Positions 8,649 through 15,789 of a DNA stretch of 20,158 nucleotides are shown one piece after another. The notes under the pieces are model-generated. The model saw nothing but the letters and a program-made list of their open reading frames with translations, did no database searches and was not told the DNA's origin. Both the position numbers and the translations under genes were made by a program. Each line of letters starts with the position of its first letter. Position 1 is the stretch's first letter. Source of the DNA: Parvibaculum sp036499025 (GTDB taxonomy: Bacteria > Pseudomonadota > Alphaproteobacteria > Parvibaculales > Parvibaculaceae); assembly GCA_036499025.1 (NCBI GenBank), contig DASYEM010000052.1, positions 1 through 20,158 on the forward strand. The letters are read 5' to 3'.

Positions 8649-8686
8649 AAAGCCCGGATCAAACGATCCGGGCTTTAGCATTTTTT
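8649..8686 (+). terminator. Strong intrinsic terminator after rpoD
   Basis: A perfect 12-bp stem, AAAGCCCGGATC (8649-8660) and GATCCGGGCTTT (8665-8676), has the four-base loop AAAC. It is followed after AGCA by six T (8681-8686). Position and polarity fit the end of the dnaG-rpoD transcript. On the minus strand the T-run is weak. Confidence 0.92.
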
Positions 8687-8721
8687 GTATTCAACATGTG
8701 CGCACGTTGATTGACTAGCTA

Positions 8722-9951
8722 TTATTCGATTTCCAGAAATTTTCTAATTTCATTTTCATACGGCCGGAAATAAATCGAATAGCGAGCTAGATATCGAGCA
8801 CGGAGCGCCTTCCTTGCGTTGGGATATTTGCCAAGATGCTTGCTCAAATAATAGAAAAGTAACGCGCGATTTTTAGGCATCCCGTGAGAAAACCCTTGCA
8901 GAGGTATGTCGATAAGCGTTTCGGCAGAAGGTCTTTCGTTATCTGACAACTCTACCTGAGTTTGTTTTTTTTGATAGGTGAAGGGATTGTCGAGTGCCGA
9001 AATTATCTCTTTAATAGCAGCATCTGCATACTGAGCTCTATCAGAGGAATAATGTTTTAATAGCTGTTTTCCTGTGGTCCGGCTGCCTAGAATTGTGTCG
9101 AGCAGTATTGCGAGCCGTTCTTCTTGCTGCCCGGTACGACTTATGAGAGACAGGGCCTCATCTACATTTCTGTCTTGCTGGATAGTGAGATCTATACCGG
9201 AGTTTCCAAATAGATCAGCCTGGTCCACGATAGAGATGTGAGGCGGGGTGGCAACCTCGACGCGCTTGATCTCATTTTCTAACTCATGCGCTATTGAAGT
9301 CAGATCTATGTTTTCATAATCACTTGGATCCAGAGCATCCAAGTTCAATGAGACATTTCCTCGATCGCCAATGTTGAAATCCAGTTTGCTGCGAGCCCCC
9401 AAAATTCGACGGGCCGATTCGACACTTGGCGCGCGGATGACTAGTTGATCCCATAATAGGGTGCGAAGAACTGAACCCTCATAGAATGCTTTGGCTGCGG
9501 CTACCCCGGAGGCATCGAGAATGGTTTGACGCATTCGACTTCTGGCTAATTGCTTTTCTTTCTGTGTTCCGACTAACTCAAATATTTGTAAGGTGATTGC
9601 TGAAAATTGCGGGCACCTGCCTGCGAAGGATAGTAGGGCGCTATCAATTGCTTTTAGTTGCCCGACAACGGCGTTTCCTTTTTCATCGAAGAATGAATAA
9701 ATTGGTGCCTTGCCGATTTCAGATGTTGGTCTTTGTACCAGTTCGATGCTTGAGACTAAGTCTTCGCTTAGCCTTGAGAACCCACTAACCGTGTTCGAAT
9801 ACTCATCCATTTCTTGAACGAAAAAAACGGTCGGCGCGCTCAGCGTTGCAAAAAGTGGTAATGCAAATCCACAGCCAATTTCAGAATCGAATGGAATGCA
9901 AGCGACGGCATATAGCGCCTCCAAATTTGTCGCGGTCACAGTACCGCCCAT
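8722..9951 (-). CDS. Unrecognised protein, second gene of an AT-richer two-gene operon
   Basis: I do not recognise this 409-residue protein. It has no signal peptide, no evident transmembrane segment and no clear catalytic motif. The N-terminal part (1-60) is hydrophobic with several small residues (LEALYAVACIPFDSEIGCGF). The middle is mixed helical and acidic (DLTSIAHELENEIKRVE). The C-terminus is rich in basic and aromatic residues (YYLSKHLGKYPNARKALRAR, then YSIYFRPYENEIRKFLEIE). The ATG at 9951 overlaps the last 16 bases of the upstream gene, so the two are surely cotranscribed and probably translationally coupled. Codon use and base composition are clearly AT-richer than the housekeeping genes on either side, suggesting horizontal acquisition. 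A partner, immunity or effector role for the upstream gene is only inference. Confidence 0.75.
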   Translation of the reverse strand: MGGTVTATNLEALYAVACIPFDSEIGCGFALPLFATLSAPTVFFVQEMDEYSNTVSGFSRLSEDLVSSIELVQRPTSEIGKAPIYSFFDEKGNAVVGQLKAIDSALLSFAGRCPQFSAITLQIFELVGTQKEKQLARSRMRQTILDASGVAAAKAFYEGSVLRTLLWDQLVIRAPSVESARRILGARSKLDFNIGDRGNVSLNLDALDPSDYENIDLTSIAHELENEIKRVEVATPPHISIVDQADLFGNSGIDLTIQQDRNVDEALSLISRTGQQEERLAILLDTILGSRTTGKQLLKHYSSDRAQYADAAIKEIISALDNPFTYQKKQTQVELSDNERPSAETLIDIPLQGFSHGMPKNRALLFYYLSKHLGKYPNARKALRARYLARYSIYFRPYENEIRKFLEIE

Positions 9952-10742
9952 TCTTCATATAGTGTTCGTACGGCAGACTCTAATAAAGCGTGATAGTGTT
10001 CGGGATGTCTTCCTGGAATAAAATTATAAGGTTCTATTCTTATTTCTTCTGAATCCAGTTTGTCCAACCACGGAGCTTTTTTATTTTTGTTCCACAAAGT
10101 ATGCGGGACGATCACGGCCTTAAGGTTGCCTGTGAGCGCAATTGGTTCTGCAACAATTATTTCGATTGAGCAAATTCGATCATCCGGTTCATTACGTCCT
10201 GTGGATTTGAGGAGCTGCATGTATGCGCGGGCCTGAAAATCCCAAGGTTCCGTCGCCTCATTTGGAGCGGCGACTTCAGACGTGTCTCCTTCGAAGTAAT
10301 TCTTTCTAGACTTGAATACATTGGCAATAATGCGGTTGGGTCTCTTTACGTCATCCTCAAGTGAAAAGTCCTCGACGTTCATTTCGTCCGCCAACATATG
10401 TTTATAGAGTCTATTGGCAAATGCGCCGGTGTCGAAAGCGTAAATGTTTTTTGCTTTTGAAATTAGCGCTTCGTCGAAGATGAAGCAGTAGGGACACGCA
10501 GCTTCGACTTTTACCGCTCCAGATTCCGAAACGCGATATGCCGGGCGGCCATAAAAAAAATACGTCAGCGGTTCTTCAAAAACTGGACACTCGCTTGGCG
10601 TAATTCTGCCGTCACGAATTATATCTTGAGCAGTGACGCCCTTGGTAACATGGGTAAGTGGTAAAAGCGGCCAGTCTGGATCTGGCATCTGATCGACCCA
10701 CGTTCGAAACTCGGGGCGATTGGGAGGGAGTTTTTTCACCAT
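9936..10742 (-). CDS. Unrecognised protein, possibly ADP-ribosyltransferase-like, first gene of an AT-richer operon
   Basis: This 268-residue protein has a conserved-looking N-terminal third. LPLTHVTKGVTAQDIIRDGR carries His31, then C52PVFEE and LTYFFYGRPAYR carry Tyr61/Tyr64. AFDTGAFANRLY follows near residue 102. The layout (His in a beta strand, a helix ending in DG, then a Tyr strand) faintly recalls DarT-like and other H-Y-E ADP-ribosyltransferase folds. I cannot confirm this, and no third catalytic residue can be assigned. The frame stays open to 11174, but that extension translates a REP element (VMARLDRAIS). The ATG at 10742 has GGGGA about 8 bases upstream. The downstream gene overlaps by 16 bases. 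Low GC suggests transfer. Toxin, defence or effector roles are inference only. Confidence 0.7.
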   Translation of the reverse strand: MVKKLPPNRPEFRTWVDQMPDPDWPLLPLTHVTKGVTAQDIIRDGRITPSECPVFEEPLTYFFYGRPAYRVSESGAVKVEAACPYCFIFDEALISKAKNIYAFDTGAFANRLYKHMLADEMNVEDFSLEDDVKRPNRIIANVFKSRKNYFEGDTSEVAAPNEATEPWDFQARAYMQLLKSTGRNEPDDRICSIEIIVAEPIALTGNLKAVIVPHTLWNKNKKAPWLDKLDSEEIRIEPYNFIPGRHPEHYHALLESAVRTLYEEWAVL

Positions 10743-11345
10743 TTGAATTTCCCCGAAATGCTTGATCGGATATTGCCCTGGTTCGAATGGGCGCGACCTA
10801 ATGTGTTTCGAATATTTAACATAGTATAGAATTAATGTATCGAAAGTCGCATCCTCCGCACCCATCCTATCCGGATTAACCCCCGAGTGCGCGCCGCGAT
10901 TAGCCGGATGTAGGAGATGTAAAATGGTGCTGATGGCCCGATCAAGTCGGGCCATGACGACTAGGGGGAAGGAAGGGGCAAGGCAGAAAGCGGGGATAGG
11001 CCAGCACTGGAAATTGTCGATGTGTGGCTCGGAGAGCAGAGGGTAAGTATTTTTTGGCAGAAGCGACCTCAGCCCGGCCAGCACGGACTCCGTTTTTCGA
11101 GGATAAATCCCGTCTCCTCCACCCGCCGTGCCGGCAACAACAATGCAGGCGTCTGGTTCGCCAGCCGCCGACAACTATCCGACAACTTCCGACAACATTT
11201 CCAGCCCGGCAACCGCGCCTTTTGCGGGATAACCGTCCGCCGCGACGTCAAATTCCCGCCGTGGACAACCGCCCTCGCATCCCGTAAAACGCCCCGGCAA
11301 AAGCGTCTCCGGTCGAGGCGAAGCGGCCGTCAGGGAGTTCGTTAA
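10743..11345. other. 600-base region without a gene
   Basis: The left part (10743-10860) is AT-rich and is the leader of the unrecognised minus-strand operon. It contains TATACT-like boxes but no convincing promoter pair. A REP hairpin lies at 10934-10958. Three CCGACAAC direct repeats lie at 11168-11196. Short open frames here lack ribosome binding sites and protein-like composition. The last bases carry the panD ribosome binding site. Confidence 0.5.
10934..10958 (+). repeat. REP-like hairpin
   Basis: TGGCCCGA (10934-10941) and TCGGGCCA (10947-10954) form a perfect 8-bp stem around the five-base loop TCAAG, followed by TGAC. This is the same 8-5-8-plus-TGAC design as the pair at 3403-3487, with a different stem sequence. 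Confidence 0.75.
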
Positions 11346-11702
11346 ATGATCCTTACAATGATGAAATCGAAGATCCACCGCGCGGCGGTGACGCAATGTG
11401 ATCTCCATTATGAGGGGTCGATTTCCATTGACCGGGATTTTCTGGAGGCGACCGGCATTTTGCCGAATGAACAGGTCGATGTGTTGAACATCAACAGCGG
11501 CGCGCGCTTCACAACCTATGCCATCGAGGCGCCTTCGGGTTCGCGCATGATCGGCATCAACGGTGCGGCGGCGCGTCTCGCGCAGCTCGGCGATCTCGTC
11601 ATCATCGTCGCCTATGCGCAAATGGAAGAGGCGGCGGCTCGTCGCCACCGCCCCGCCGTGCTTCAGATGGTCGAAGGCAACCGCGTCGCGGAGCCCGTCT
11701 GA
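11346..11702 (+). CDS. panD: Aspartate 1-decarboxylase proenzyme
   Basis: PanD converts L-aspartate to beta-alanine for pantothenate and coenzyme A synthesis. The protein is 118 residues. It is made as a proenzyme that cleaves itself between Gly24 and Ser25 (in HYEGSISID) to create the N-terminal pyruvoyl cofactor. Lys9 (KSKIHRA), Arg54 and Tyr58 (ARFTTYAIEA) are at their usual positions, as is the late motif INGAAARLAQLGDLVIIVAY. The ATG at 11346 is preceded by GGGAG about 8 bases upstream. It stands alone, without panB or panC. Only 4 bases separate it from the convergent SIMPL-domain gene, and no terminator is visible between them. Confidence 0.97.
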   Translation: MILTMMKSKIHRAAVTQCDLHYEGSISIDRDFLEATGILPNEQVDVLNINSGARFTTYAIEAPSGSRMIGINGAAARLAQLGDLVIIVAYAQMEEAAARRHRPAVLQMVEGNRVAEPV

Positions 11703-11706
11703 CTTC

Positions 11707-12477
11707 CTATTCGATCCCGATGGTCAGAGAGACATTCGACGAGAGCTGCTGCGTGCCGGCGGCGACCGGCACCGGCGCGCTGTCGCGCATCGCCATCACG
11801 GCTTTCGCATACATGGGTTGCGGGTAGTTGCCGCCGCTTTCCGAGATCGTGAGGATCGAGCCGAGCGCGACGCCGCTGGCGCGCGCGTAGAGTTTCGCCT
11901 TGCGCAGCGCGTCCGCGACAGCGGCTTCGCGCGCCTTGTCGAGCAGCGGTTCGGGGTTCTCGATCTCAAAGCGGATGCTGTCGACGCGGTTCGATCCGAC
12001 CTGCACCAGCTTGTCGAGCGTCGCGCCCAGCGTGTCGAGCTTGCGCACCGTCACCGTCACCTGATTGGCGACCTGATAGCCGCGAACGGTGGCCGGGTCC
12101 TGCGTTCCGTCGGGCCGCACGGGCGGTTGCGTGTAGACGGGGTTCACCGAGAATTGCGAAGTGCGAATGTCGTCCTTGTCGATCTTCATCGCTTCGAGGC
12201 TCGTGAAGATCGCATTCATCGCCTTGGTGTTGGCGGCGAGCGCATCGGCGGCGGTTTTGCCTTCGGTGACGACGCCTGAATCGAGATAGGCGATGTCCGG
12301 CCGGGCGCTGACTTCGCCGGTGCCGCTGATCGTCATGCTGCGTTTGGCGGCGTCTTCGGCGGCCTGGGCCGTGCCGGTGAAGGCGGGCGAGGCGAGGGCG
12401 CCAAAGCTGAGCCCGAGGGCGAGCGCCGAGACGGCGAGGCTGCGTTTCATCGTGTTAGGGGTGATGTTTCTGGACAT
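11707..12477 (-). CDS. SIMPL-domain (DUF541) periplasmic protein
   Basis: This is a 256-residue secreted protein of the SIMPL/DUF541 family (YggE-like), whose exact function is unknown; some members are linked to oxidative stress or outer-surface functions. A signal peptide covers residues 10-39 (KRSLAVSALALGLSFGALAS) with probable cleavage after AQA39. The mature part begins with the typical SMTISGTGEVSARPDIAYLD. It continues with DIRTSQFSVNPVY, GYQVANQVTVTVRKLDTLG, IRFEIENPEPLLDKAREAAV and the end SSNVSLTIGIE. The ATG at 12477 is chosen because AGGAG lies 8 bases upstream. The ATG at 12450 lacks one, and the open frame beyond 12477 has no support. It converges on panD. Confidence 0.93.
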   Translation of the reverse strand: MSRNITPNTMKRSLAVSALALGLSFGALASPAFTGTAQAAEDAAKRSMTISGTGEVSARPDIAYLDSGVVTEGKTAADALAANTKAMNAIFTSLEAMKIDKDDIRTSQFSVNPVYTQPPVRPDGTQDPATVRGYQVANQVTVTVRKLDTLGATLDKLVQVGSNRVDSIRFEIENPEPLLDKAREAAVADALRKAKLYARASGVALGSILTISESGGNYPQPMYAKAVMAMRDSAPVPVAAGTQQLSSNVSLTIGIE

Positions 12478-12568
12478 GTCCCGTGCTCCTGTTGTCGTAC
12501 CCTTGGGCTGAACTTCGCGGGCGATTGGGACCAAATTGCGGCCATGACGCGAAGTTCGCAATCCTTCA

Positions 12569-12597
12569 TTCAGCACCGGCAATTAATCTGCTATACG
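12569..12597 (+). promoter_or_regulatory. Candidate promoter of the tRNA gene
   Basis: TTCAGC (12569-12574), 17 bases and TATACG (12592-12597) lie about 17 bases before the tRNA 5' end. The boxes match consensus only moderately. The spacing and position make it the best candidate. Confidence 0.4.
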
Positions 12598-12613
12598 GCT
12601 GAAGCGAAGTCGG

Positions 12614-12690
12614 GGGCCTGTAGCTCAGTTGGTTAGAGCGGACCGCTCATAACGGTTTGGTCGCAGGTTCGAGTCCTGCCGGGCCCACCA
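12614..12690 (+). tRNA. tRNA with CAU anticodon (probably tRNA-Ile2, alternatively tRNA-Met)
   Basis: A full 77-base cloverleaf with encoded CCA is visible. The acceptor GGGCCTG pairs with CGGGCCC, and the D arm is GCTC/GAGC. The anticodon stem GACCG/CGGTT encloses the loop CTCATAA, and the T arm GCAGG/CCTGC encloses TTCGAGT. The anticodon is CAU. The first acceptor pair is a normal G-C, unlike initiator tRNA. The variable region (TGGTC) resembles bacterial tRNA-Ile2, in which TilS converts C34 to lysidine to read AUA codons. An elongator Met identity cannot be excluded from sequence alone. The tRNA itself is certain; the isotype is about 65 percent sure. Confidence 0.95.
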
Positions 12691-12785
12691 CTTCACGGTT
12701 CGTTCGGGAGGCGGCGGCTTCCCGGCGGCATGGGACGGCGGAGCCCCCAAGCCTCCGTCGAAGTCGATGGTGGAGTTGCATCGGA

Positions 12786-13859
12786 ATGGAGTCTGAGCCG
12801 GGCGTTGCGTTGCTGGATGCATCCGACATTGTTTCAGAAACCTCGTTTGATACCAGGGATCTTCCGCCTTCCGAGAGGATCGCGTTCTGGCAGAACCTGT
12901 GCGATCTGATTGCCGATTTCATTCCGGCTCCCGATGCCGATCCCGAAACCTTCTTCGCGACGATCCATGTTTCGCGGTTGAATGAACTTGTGCTTTCGAG
13001 CGCGACCGCGCCCGCGCACAGCTATCGCCGCGACGCCGAGCGGATCGAGAGAGACAAGCATGACAGCTACTTCGTGCAGACCTTTCTCAAGGGCCGCAGT
13101 TGGGGCAACTATGACGGCGTTGAGCTTGAATATATGCCGGGCGATCTCGGTCTCTTCGACGAGGCGAGGCCGGTCAGCGGGCAGAGCGAGGCTTGCGAGA
13201 CGGTGACGATCACCCTGCCGCGCCGCATGATTTCGCCGCTGGTCAAGATGCCGGACGATATGCACGGACTGGTGCTTCGGGATGGCAGTCCTGAAAACAT
13301 CATTCTGAAAAACTGGATGCTGTCGCTGAAGCATGGTGCGCCGGCGATGAAAAAGCGCGCGGCAAAGGGGCTTGTCGACGCGACCGCGATCCTCGTGGCC
13401 ACCTGCTTTGGACCTTTGGGCGAAGCTCGCGCCGCGTCCGCGCCCGCGCCGAGCAGGCCGATCAGTTTGAAAATTTCACGCTACATCGACGAAAATCTGA
13501 CGTCGCCGGATTTGACGGCCGACAAGATCGCACGCGATTGCGGTTTGTCGCGGACGCAGTTCTATCGTCTGTTCGAGCCGGTGGGCGGCGTGGCGGCTTA
13601 CATCTGGACGCGGCGTCTCAATCGCGCTTTCATCGCGCTGCGCAATCCAGCTAACGCGCATATGAGCATTTTCGAGATTGCTCGCAGTCTCGGTTTTGCC
13701 AGCACGTCGCATTTCAGCAATGCGTTCAAACGCACCTTCTCGATAACGCCATCGCAGGCGCGGTCGATGAAAGTTGCGGGTCTCGACACACCGATCACGC
13801 GAGGCGCGGAAGCCGATCCGCGTCTGAAGCGCATATGGCAGACGCTTTACGAACTTTGA
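12786..13859 (+). CDS. AraC-family transcriptional regulator
   Basis: This 357-residue regulator is of the AraC_binding_2 plus HTH_18 type. The N-terminal region (about 40-190) contains LPPSERIAFWQNLCDLIADF and the typical beta-rich segment DSYFVQTFLKGRS, MPGDLGLFDEARP, ETVTITLPRRMI. The C-terminal double helix-turn-helix (about 226-327) runs from SLKISRYIDENLTSPDLTAD through GLSRTQFYRLFEPVGGVAAY and MSIFEIARSLGFASTSHFSN to FKRTFSITPSQAR. The open frame extends back into the tRNA, but the ATG at 12786, with GGAG 10 bases upstream, fits the family start. It points toward the aryl-polyene genes 400 bases downstream, so it might regulate them, but that is inference. The ligand is unknown. Confidence 0.92.
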   Translation: MESEPGVALLDASDIVSETSFDTRDLPPSERIAFWQNLCDLIADFIPAPDADPETFFATIHVSRLNELVLSSATAPAHSYRRDAERIERDKHDSYFVQTFLKGRSWGNYDGVELEYMPGDLGLFDEARPVSGQSEACETVTITLPRRMISPLVKMPDDMHGLVLRDGSPENIILKNWMLSLKHGAPAMKKRAAKGLVDATAILVATCFGPLGEARAASAPAPSRPISLKISRYIDENLTSPDLTADKIARDCGLSRTQFYRLFEPVGGVAAYIWTRRLNRAFIALRNPANAHMSIFEIARSLGFASTSHFSNAFKRTFSITPSQARSMKVAGLDTPITRGAEADPRLKRIWQTLYEL

Positions 13860-13892
13860 CCGGCGATGCGGAAAAGAACGGCTGAATGTTTT

Positions 13893-13917
13893 CCTTGAAG
13901 CCCTCTCCACTTGATGG
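13893..13917 (+). repeat. Degenerate copy E of the palindromic repeat
   Basis: CCTTGAAGCCCTCTCCACTT then GATGG matches copy A (from 815) except at three positions. The copy breaks off where the truncated gene remnant becomes readable. Confidence 0.6.
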
Positions 13918-14172
13918 TCAATTTCCGCGGGCTATAAAAGGAAGAGCAACGCTTTCGCGAAGTCCGACACGGAGACTGGTAACTGGGTTCTATTGTCAGC
14001 CCTGATTACGCTTCAGGAGCGCGCACATACCGAGGGCGGGAACGCGGTCATCAACATAAAGAGCTTCTACAAGAAACAGGAAGTCTCTTACGACAAGGAG
14101 TTCGAGTGTCACGTGGGAACCTTCGTGTCCGGTGTCGCCCTGAAAGGCGACGTCGTAAAGCTCAAGCCTTGA
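13915..14172 (+). pseudogene. 5'-truncated remnant of a small conserved secreted protein (often labelled excinuclease ATPase-like)
   Basis: An uninterrupted reading frame without any start codon encodes about 85 residues and ends in a TGA at 14170. It reads SNAFAKSDTETGNWVLLSAL, ITLQERAHTEGGNAVINIKS, FYKKQEV, EFECHVGTFVSGVALKGDVV and KLKP. From memory this matches the C-terminal half of a family with NAF.KSD, LQERA...GGNAV.NI.SYYKK and GVALKG motifs, commonly mislabelled excinuclease ATPase subunit. Those proteins have a signal peptide and further N-terminal sequence, missing here. In-frame TGA at 13912 and a degenerate repeat copy lie exactly at the breakpoint. No ATG, GTG or TTG with a ribosome binding site precedes the conserved part, so I call it a gene fragment rather than a small gene. 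Confidence 0.7.
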
Positions 14173-14267
14173 GAAGGTTGCCGTTCCACCGCTCCGTTTT
14201 GGGCATGACGTCGATAGCGCGGACGAGCGACTTCAGCTAGCGTAGCGGCGTTCGGGGGAACGGGATC

Positions 14268-15026
14268 ATGATCATCGGCGATATTGGGGAAGCGCTTGCG
14301 CCCATTTCGGCAGCCTATGTCGAATCATGGGCGGCGATCATGCTGGGTGCCGTTGACGGGGTCGCGCGGCGCTTCGGTGCTTGTGTCGATGAGAGCGTCA
14401 TACCGGCTGGGCATCGGCGGCGGCTCGGTACTTACGGACGCATGGCTGTGTCTTGCGGTCTCAGCATCGCTGCTGCGGATAGTTCCGATCTGGTTTTCTG
14501 CTCGCGATATGGAGATGTCGATCTGGCGCATCGTCTGTTGACCGAACTCGTTGCGGGCGGCCTGTTGTCACCGGCGGCATTTTCAATGTCGGTCCACAAT
14601 GCCGTGCCGGGCGTCATGGATCTGGTCCGCAAAAGCCGCGCCGGACATACCGCGATTGCCGCGGGCACGCAGAGCTTCTCCGCCGGTCTGGCGGAAGCAT
14701 GGGGTAAGCTCGATGAAAATCGCGAGAGCAAAATAGCTCTTGTTTATGCCGATTGTGCATTGCCCGCCGTCTATCAGGAATTTTCCGATATGAAGCTGGG
14801 CGGGACGGCACTGGCGATGATGCTATCGACGAAGCCTTCCGCCACCACGATCGGTCAATTTTCTCTGGGGCGGGCGAACGGCGACATTCGGGACGCGCCA
14901 AATTCTGAAGTCCTGGCGGGCTTGCTGATCGGTGCATTAAATGGCGAGGCCGGAGCATCGCCCGTAAGCTGGCAATCGCGCGGGCTGCGATGGTCGTTTG
15001 AGGCCGGGTCGAATGCATCGGCTTGA
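14268..15026 (+). CDS. apeC: Beta-ketoacyl synthase-like chain length factor (aryl polyene cluster)
   Basis: This 252-residue protein is a short beta-ketoacyl synthase-like domain (Ketoacyl-synt_2 type), as in ApeC of aryl polyene clusters. There it pairs with a ketosynthase (ApeO) to set chain length. Seen here are RRLGTYGRMAVSCGLSIAAA, FCSRYGDVDLAHRLLTEL, the marker SMSVHNAVPGVMDLVRKS (S108 onwards, no active-site Cys), AIAAGTQSFSAGLAEAW and VYADCALPAVY. Family length is about 230-260, so it is complete. The ATG at 14268 follows a G-rich ribosome binding site (GGGGGAACGGG). It is the first gene of the run. The 95 bases upstream, after the pseudogene, must hold the promoter, but none is obvious. 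The next gene starts 14 bases before its stop. Confidence 0.88.
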   Translation: MIIGDIGEALAPISAAYVESWAAIMLGAVDGVARRFGACVDESVIPAGHRRRLGTYGRMAVSCGLSIAAADSSDLVFCSRYGDVDLAHRLLTELVAGGLLSPAAFSMSVHNAVPGVMDLVRKSRAGHTAIAAGTQSFSAGLAEAWGKLDENRESKIALVYADCALPAVYQEFSDMKLGGTALAMMLSTKPSATTIGQFSLGRANGDIRDAPNSEVLAGLLIGALNGEAGASPVSWQSRGLRWSFEAGSNASA

Positions 15027-15789
15027 ATATGTCTGGCGGCTCTTCTGGACCGGCATTGCTTTTGCCGCCTTCGGGATAGGTGGGCTGTTGCTTTCGCTGA
15101 CGGCGTTTCCGCTCATCAATCTTCTGGTCCGGGACCGCCGACGTCGCGCCGCCTTCGCGCAATGGCTGGTCCATAAATCCTTCCGACTCCATGTTCTGTA
15201 TATGATGGCGTTCGGTGTCATTGGCGCCGAATTTGTCGGAACCGAGAAGCTCGCCAGAGATCGAGGGACGCTTATTGTCTCAAATCATCCTTCGCTTCTC
15301 GACGTGGTGCTGCTGATGTCGGCGATGAAGCGCGCTCAATGCATCGTCAAGGCCGAGATATGGGACAACCCGTTCATGCGCGGCGTCGTGACGGCGGCGA
15401 GCTATATCCGCAATGACGGCGATGCAGAAAAGCTTATGGAGGACTGCGCGGCGGAACTTCAGGCGGGGAACAATCTGATCATTTTTCCCGAAGGCTCCCG
15501 GACGGTGCCGGGCGTGCCGATCAAGCTTCAGAGAGGCGTCGCCAATATCGCCATTCGCGCGAAGGCGCCCATCCGTGTCATCACCATTGACTGCGTTCCC
15601 GCTTCGCTTATGAAAGGGCAGAAGTGGTATGAAATACCGGCTGTTAGGTCAAAGTTCACAATTACCGTTCACGGGCTCATTGAAATTGACAATTTTATAG
15701 GTGACTCTAGCCCGTCGATCGCCGCTCGCCGTCTCAATGTGTATTTGGGCGAGCTTCTCACGGGGGGAACAGGGGTTGAACCGACTTGA
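15013..15789 (+). CDS. apeD: 1-acyl-glycerol-3-phosphate-type acyltransferase (aryl polyene cluster)
   Basis: This 258-residue membrane-linked acyltransferase is of the PlsC/LPLAT family. A hydrophobic segment at about 10-35 (LFWTGIAFAAFGIGGLLLSL) anchors it in the inner membrane. The acyl transfer motif is NHPSLLDVV (His92, Asp97) and the phosphate-binding motif FPEGSRTVPG (159-168). In aryl polyene clusters a gene of this class is thought to help attach the acyl chains of the lipid anchor. The ATG at 15013 (MHRLEYVWRLFW) overlaps the previous gene by 14 bases and has GAGG nearby. A TTG at 14998 in the same frame is a less likely start. The gene's end overlaps the first ACP. Confidence 0.9.
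   Translation: MHRLEYVWRLFWTGIAFAAFGIGGLLLSLTAFPLINLLVRDRRRRAAFAQWLVHKSFRLHVLYMMAFGVIGAEFVGTEKLARDRGTLIVSNHPSLLDVVLLMSAMKRAQCIVKAEIWDNPFMRGVVTAASYIRNDGDAEKLMEDCAAELQAGNNLIIFPEGSRTVPGVPIKLQRGVANIAIRAKAPIRVITIDCVPASLMKGQKWYEIPAVRSKFTITVHGLIEIDNFIGDSSPSIAARRLNVYLGELLTGGTGVEPT

Noticed and set aside
10743..11174. N-terminal extension of the ART-like gene
   Set aside because: The extension includes VMARLDRAIS, a familiar false peptide from a REP hairpin (10934-10958). The ATG at 10742 has its own ribosome binding site.
11168..11196. Possible CRISPR array from CCGACAAC repeats
   Set aside because: The repeats are 8 bases with 2-3 base gaps, only three copies, and there are no spacers or cas genes.
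11022..11345. Short plus-strand open frames before panD
   Set aside because: They lack a ribosome binding site and family resemblance, and their composition is like random GC-rich DNA.
12625..12922. Minus-strand open frames with peptides such as WARQDSNLRP and GPAGLEPATK
   Set aside because: These are well-known false proteins produced by translating the antisense strand of a tRNA gene, here the one at 12614-12690.
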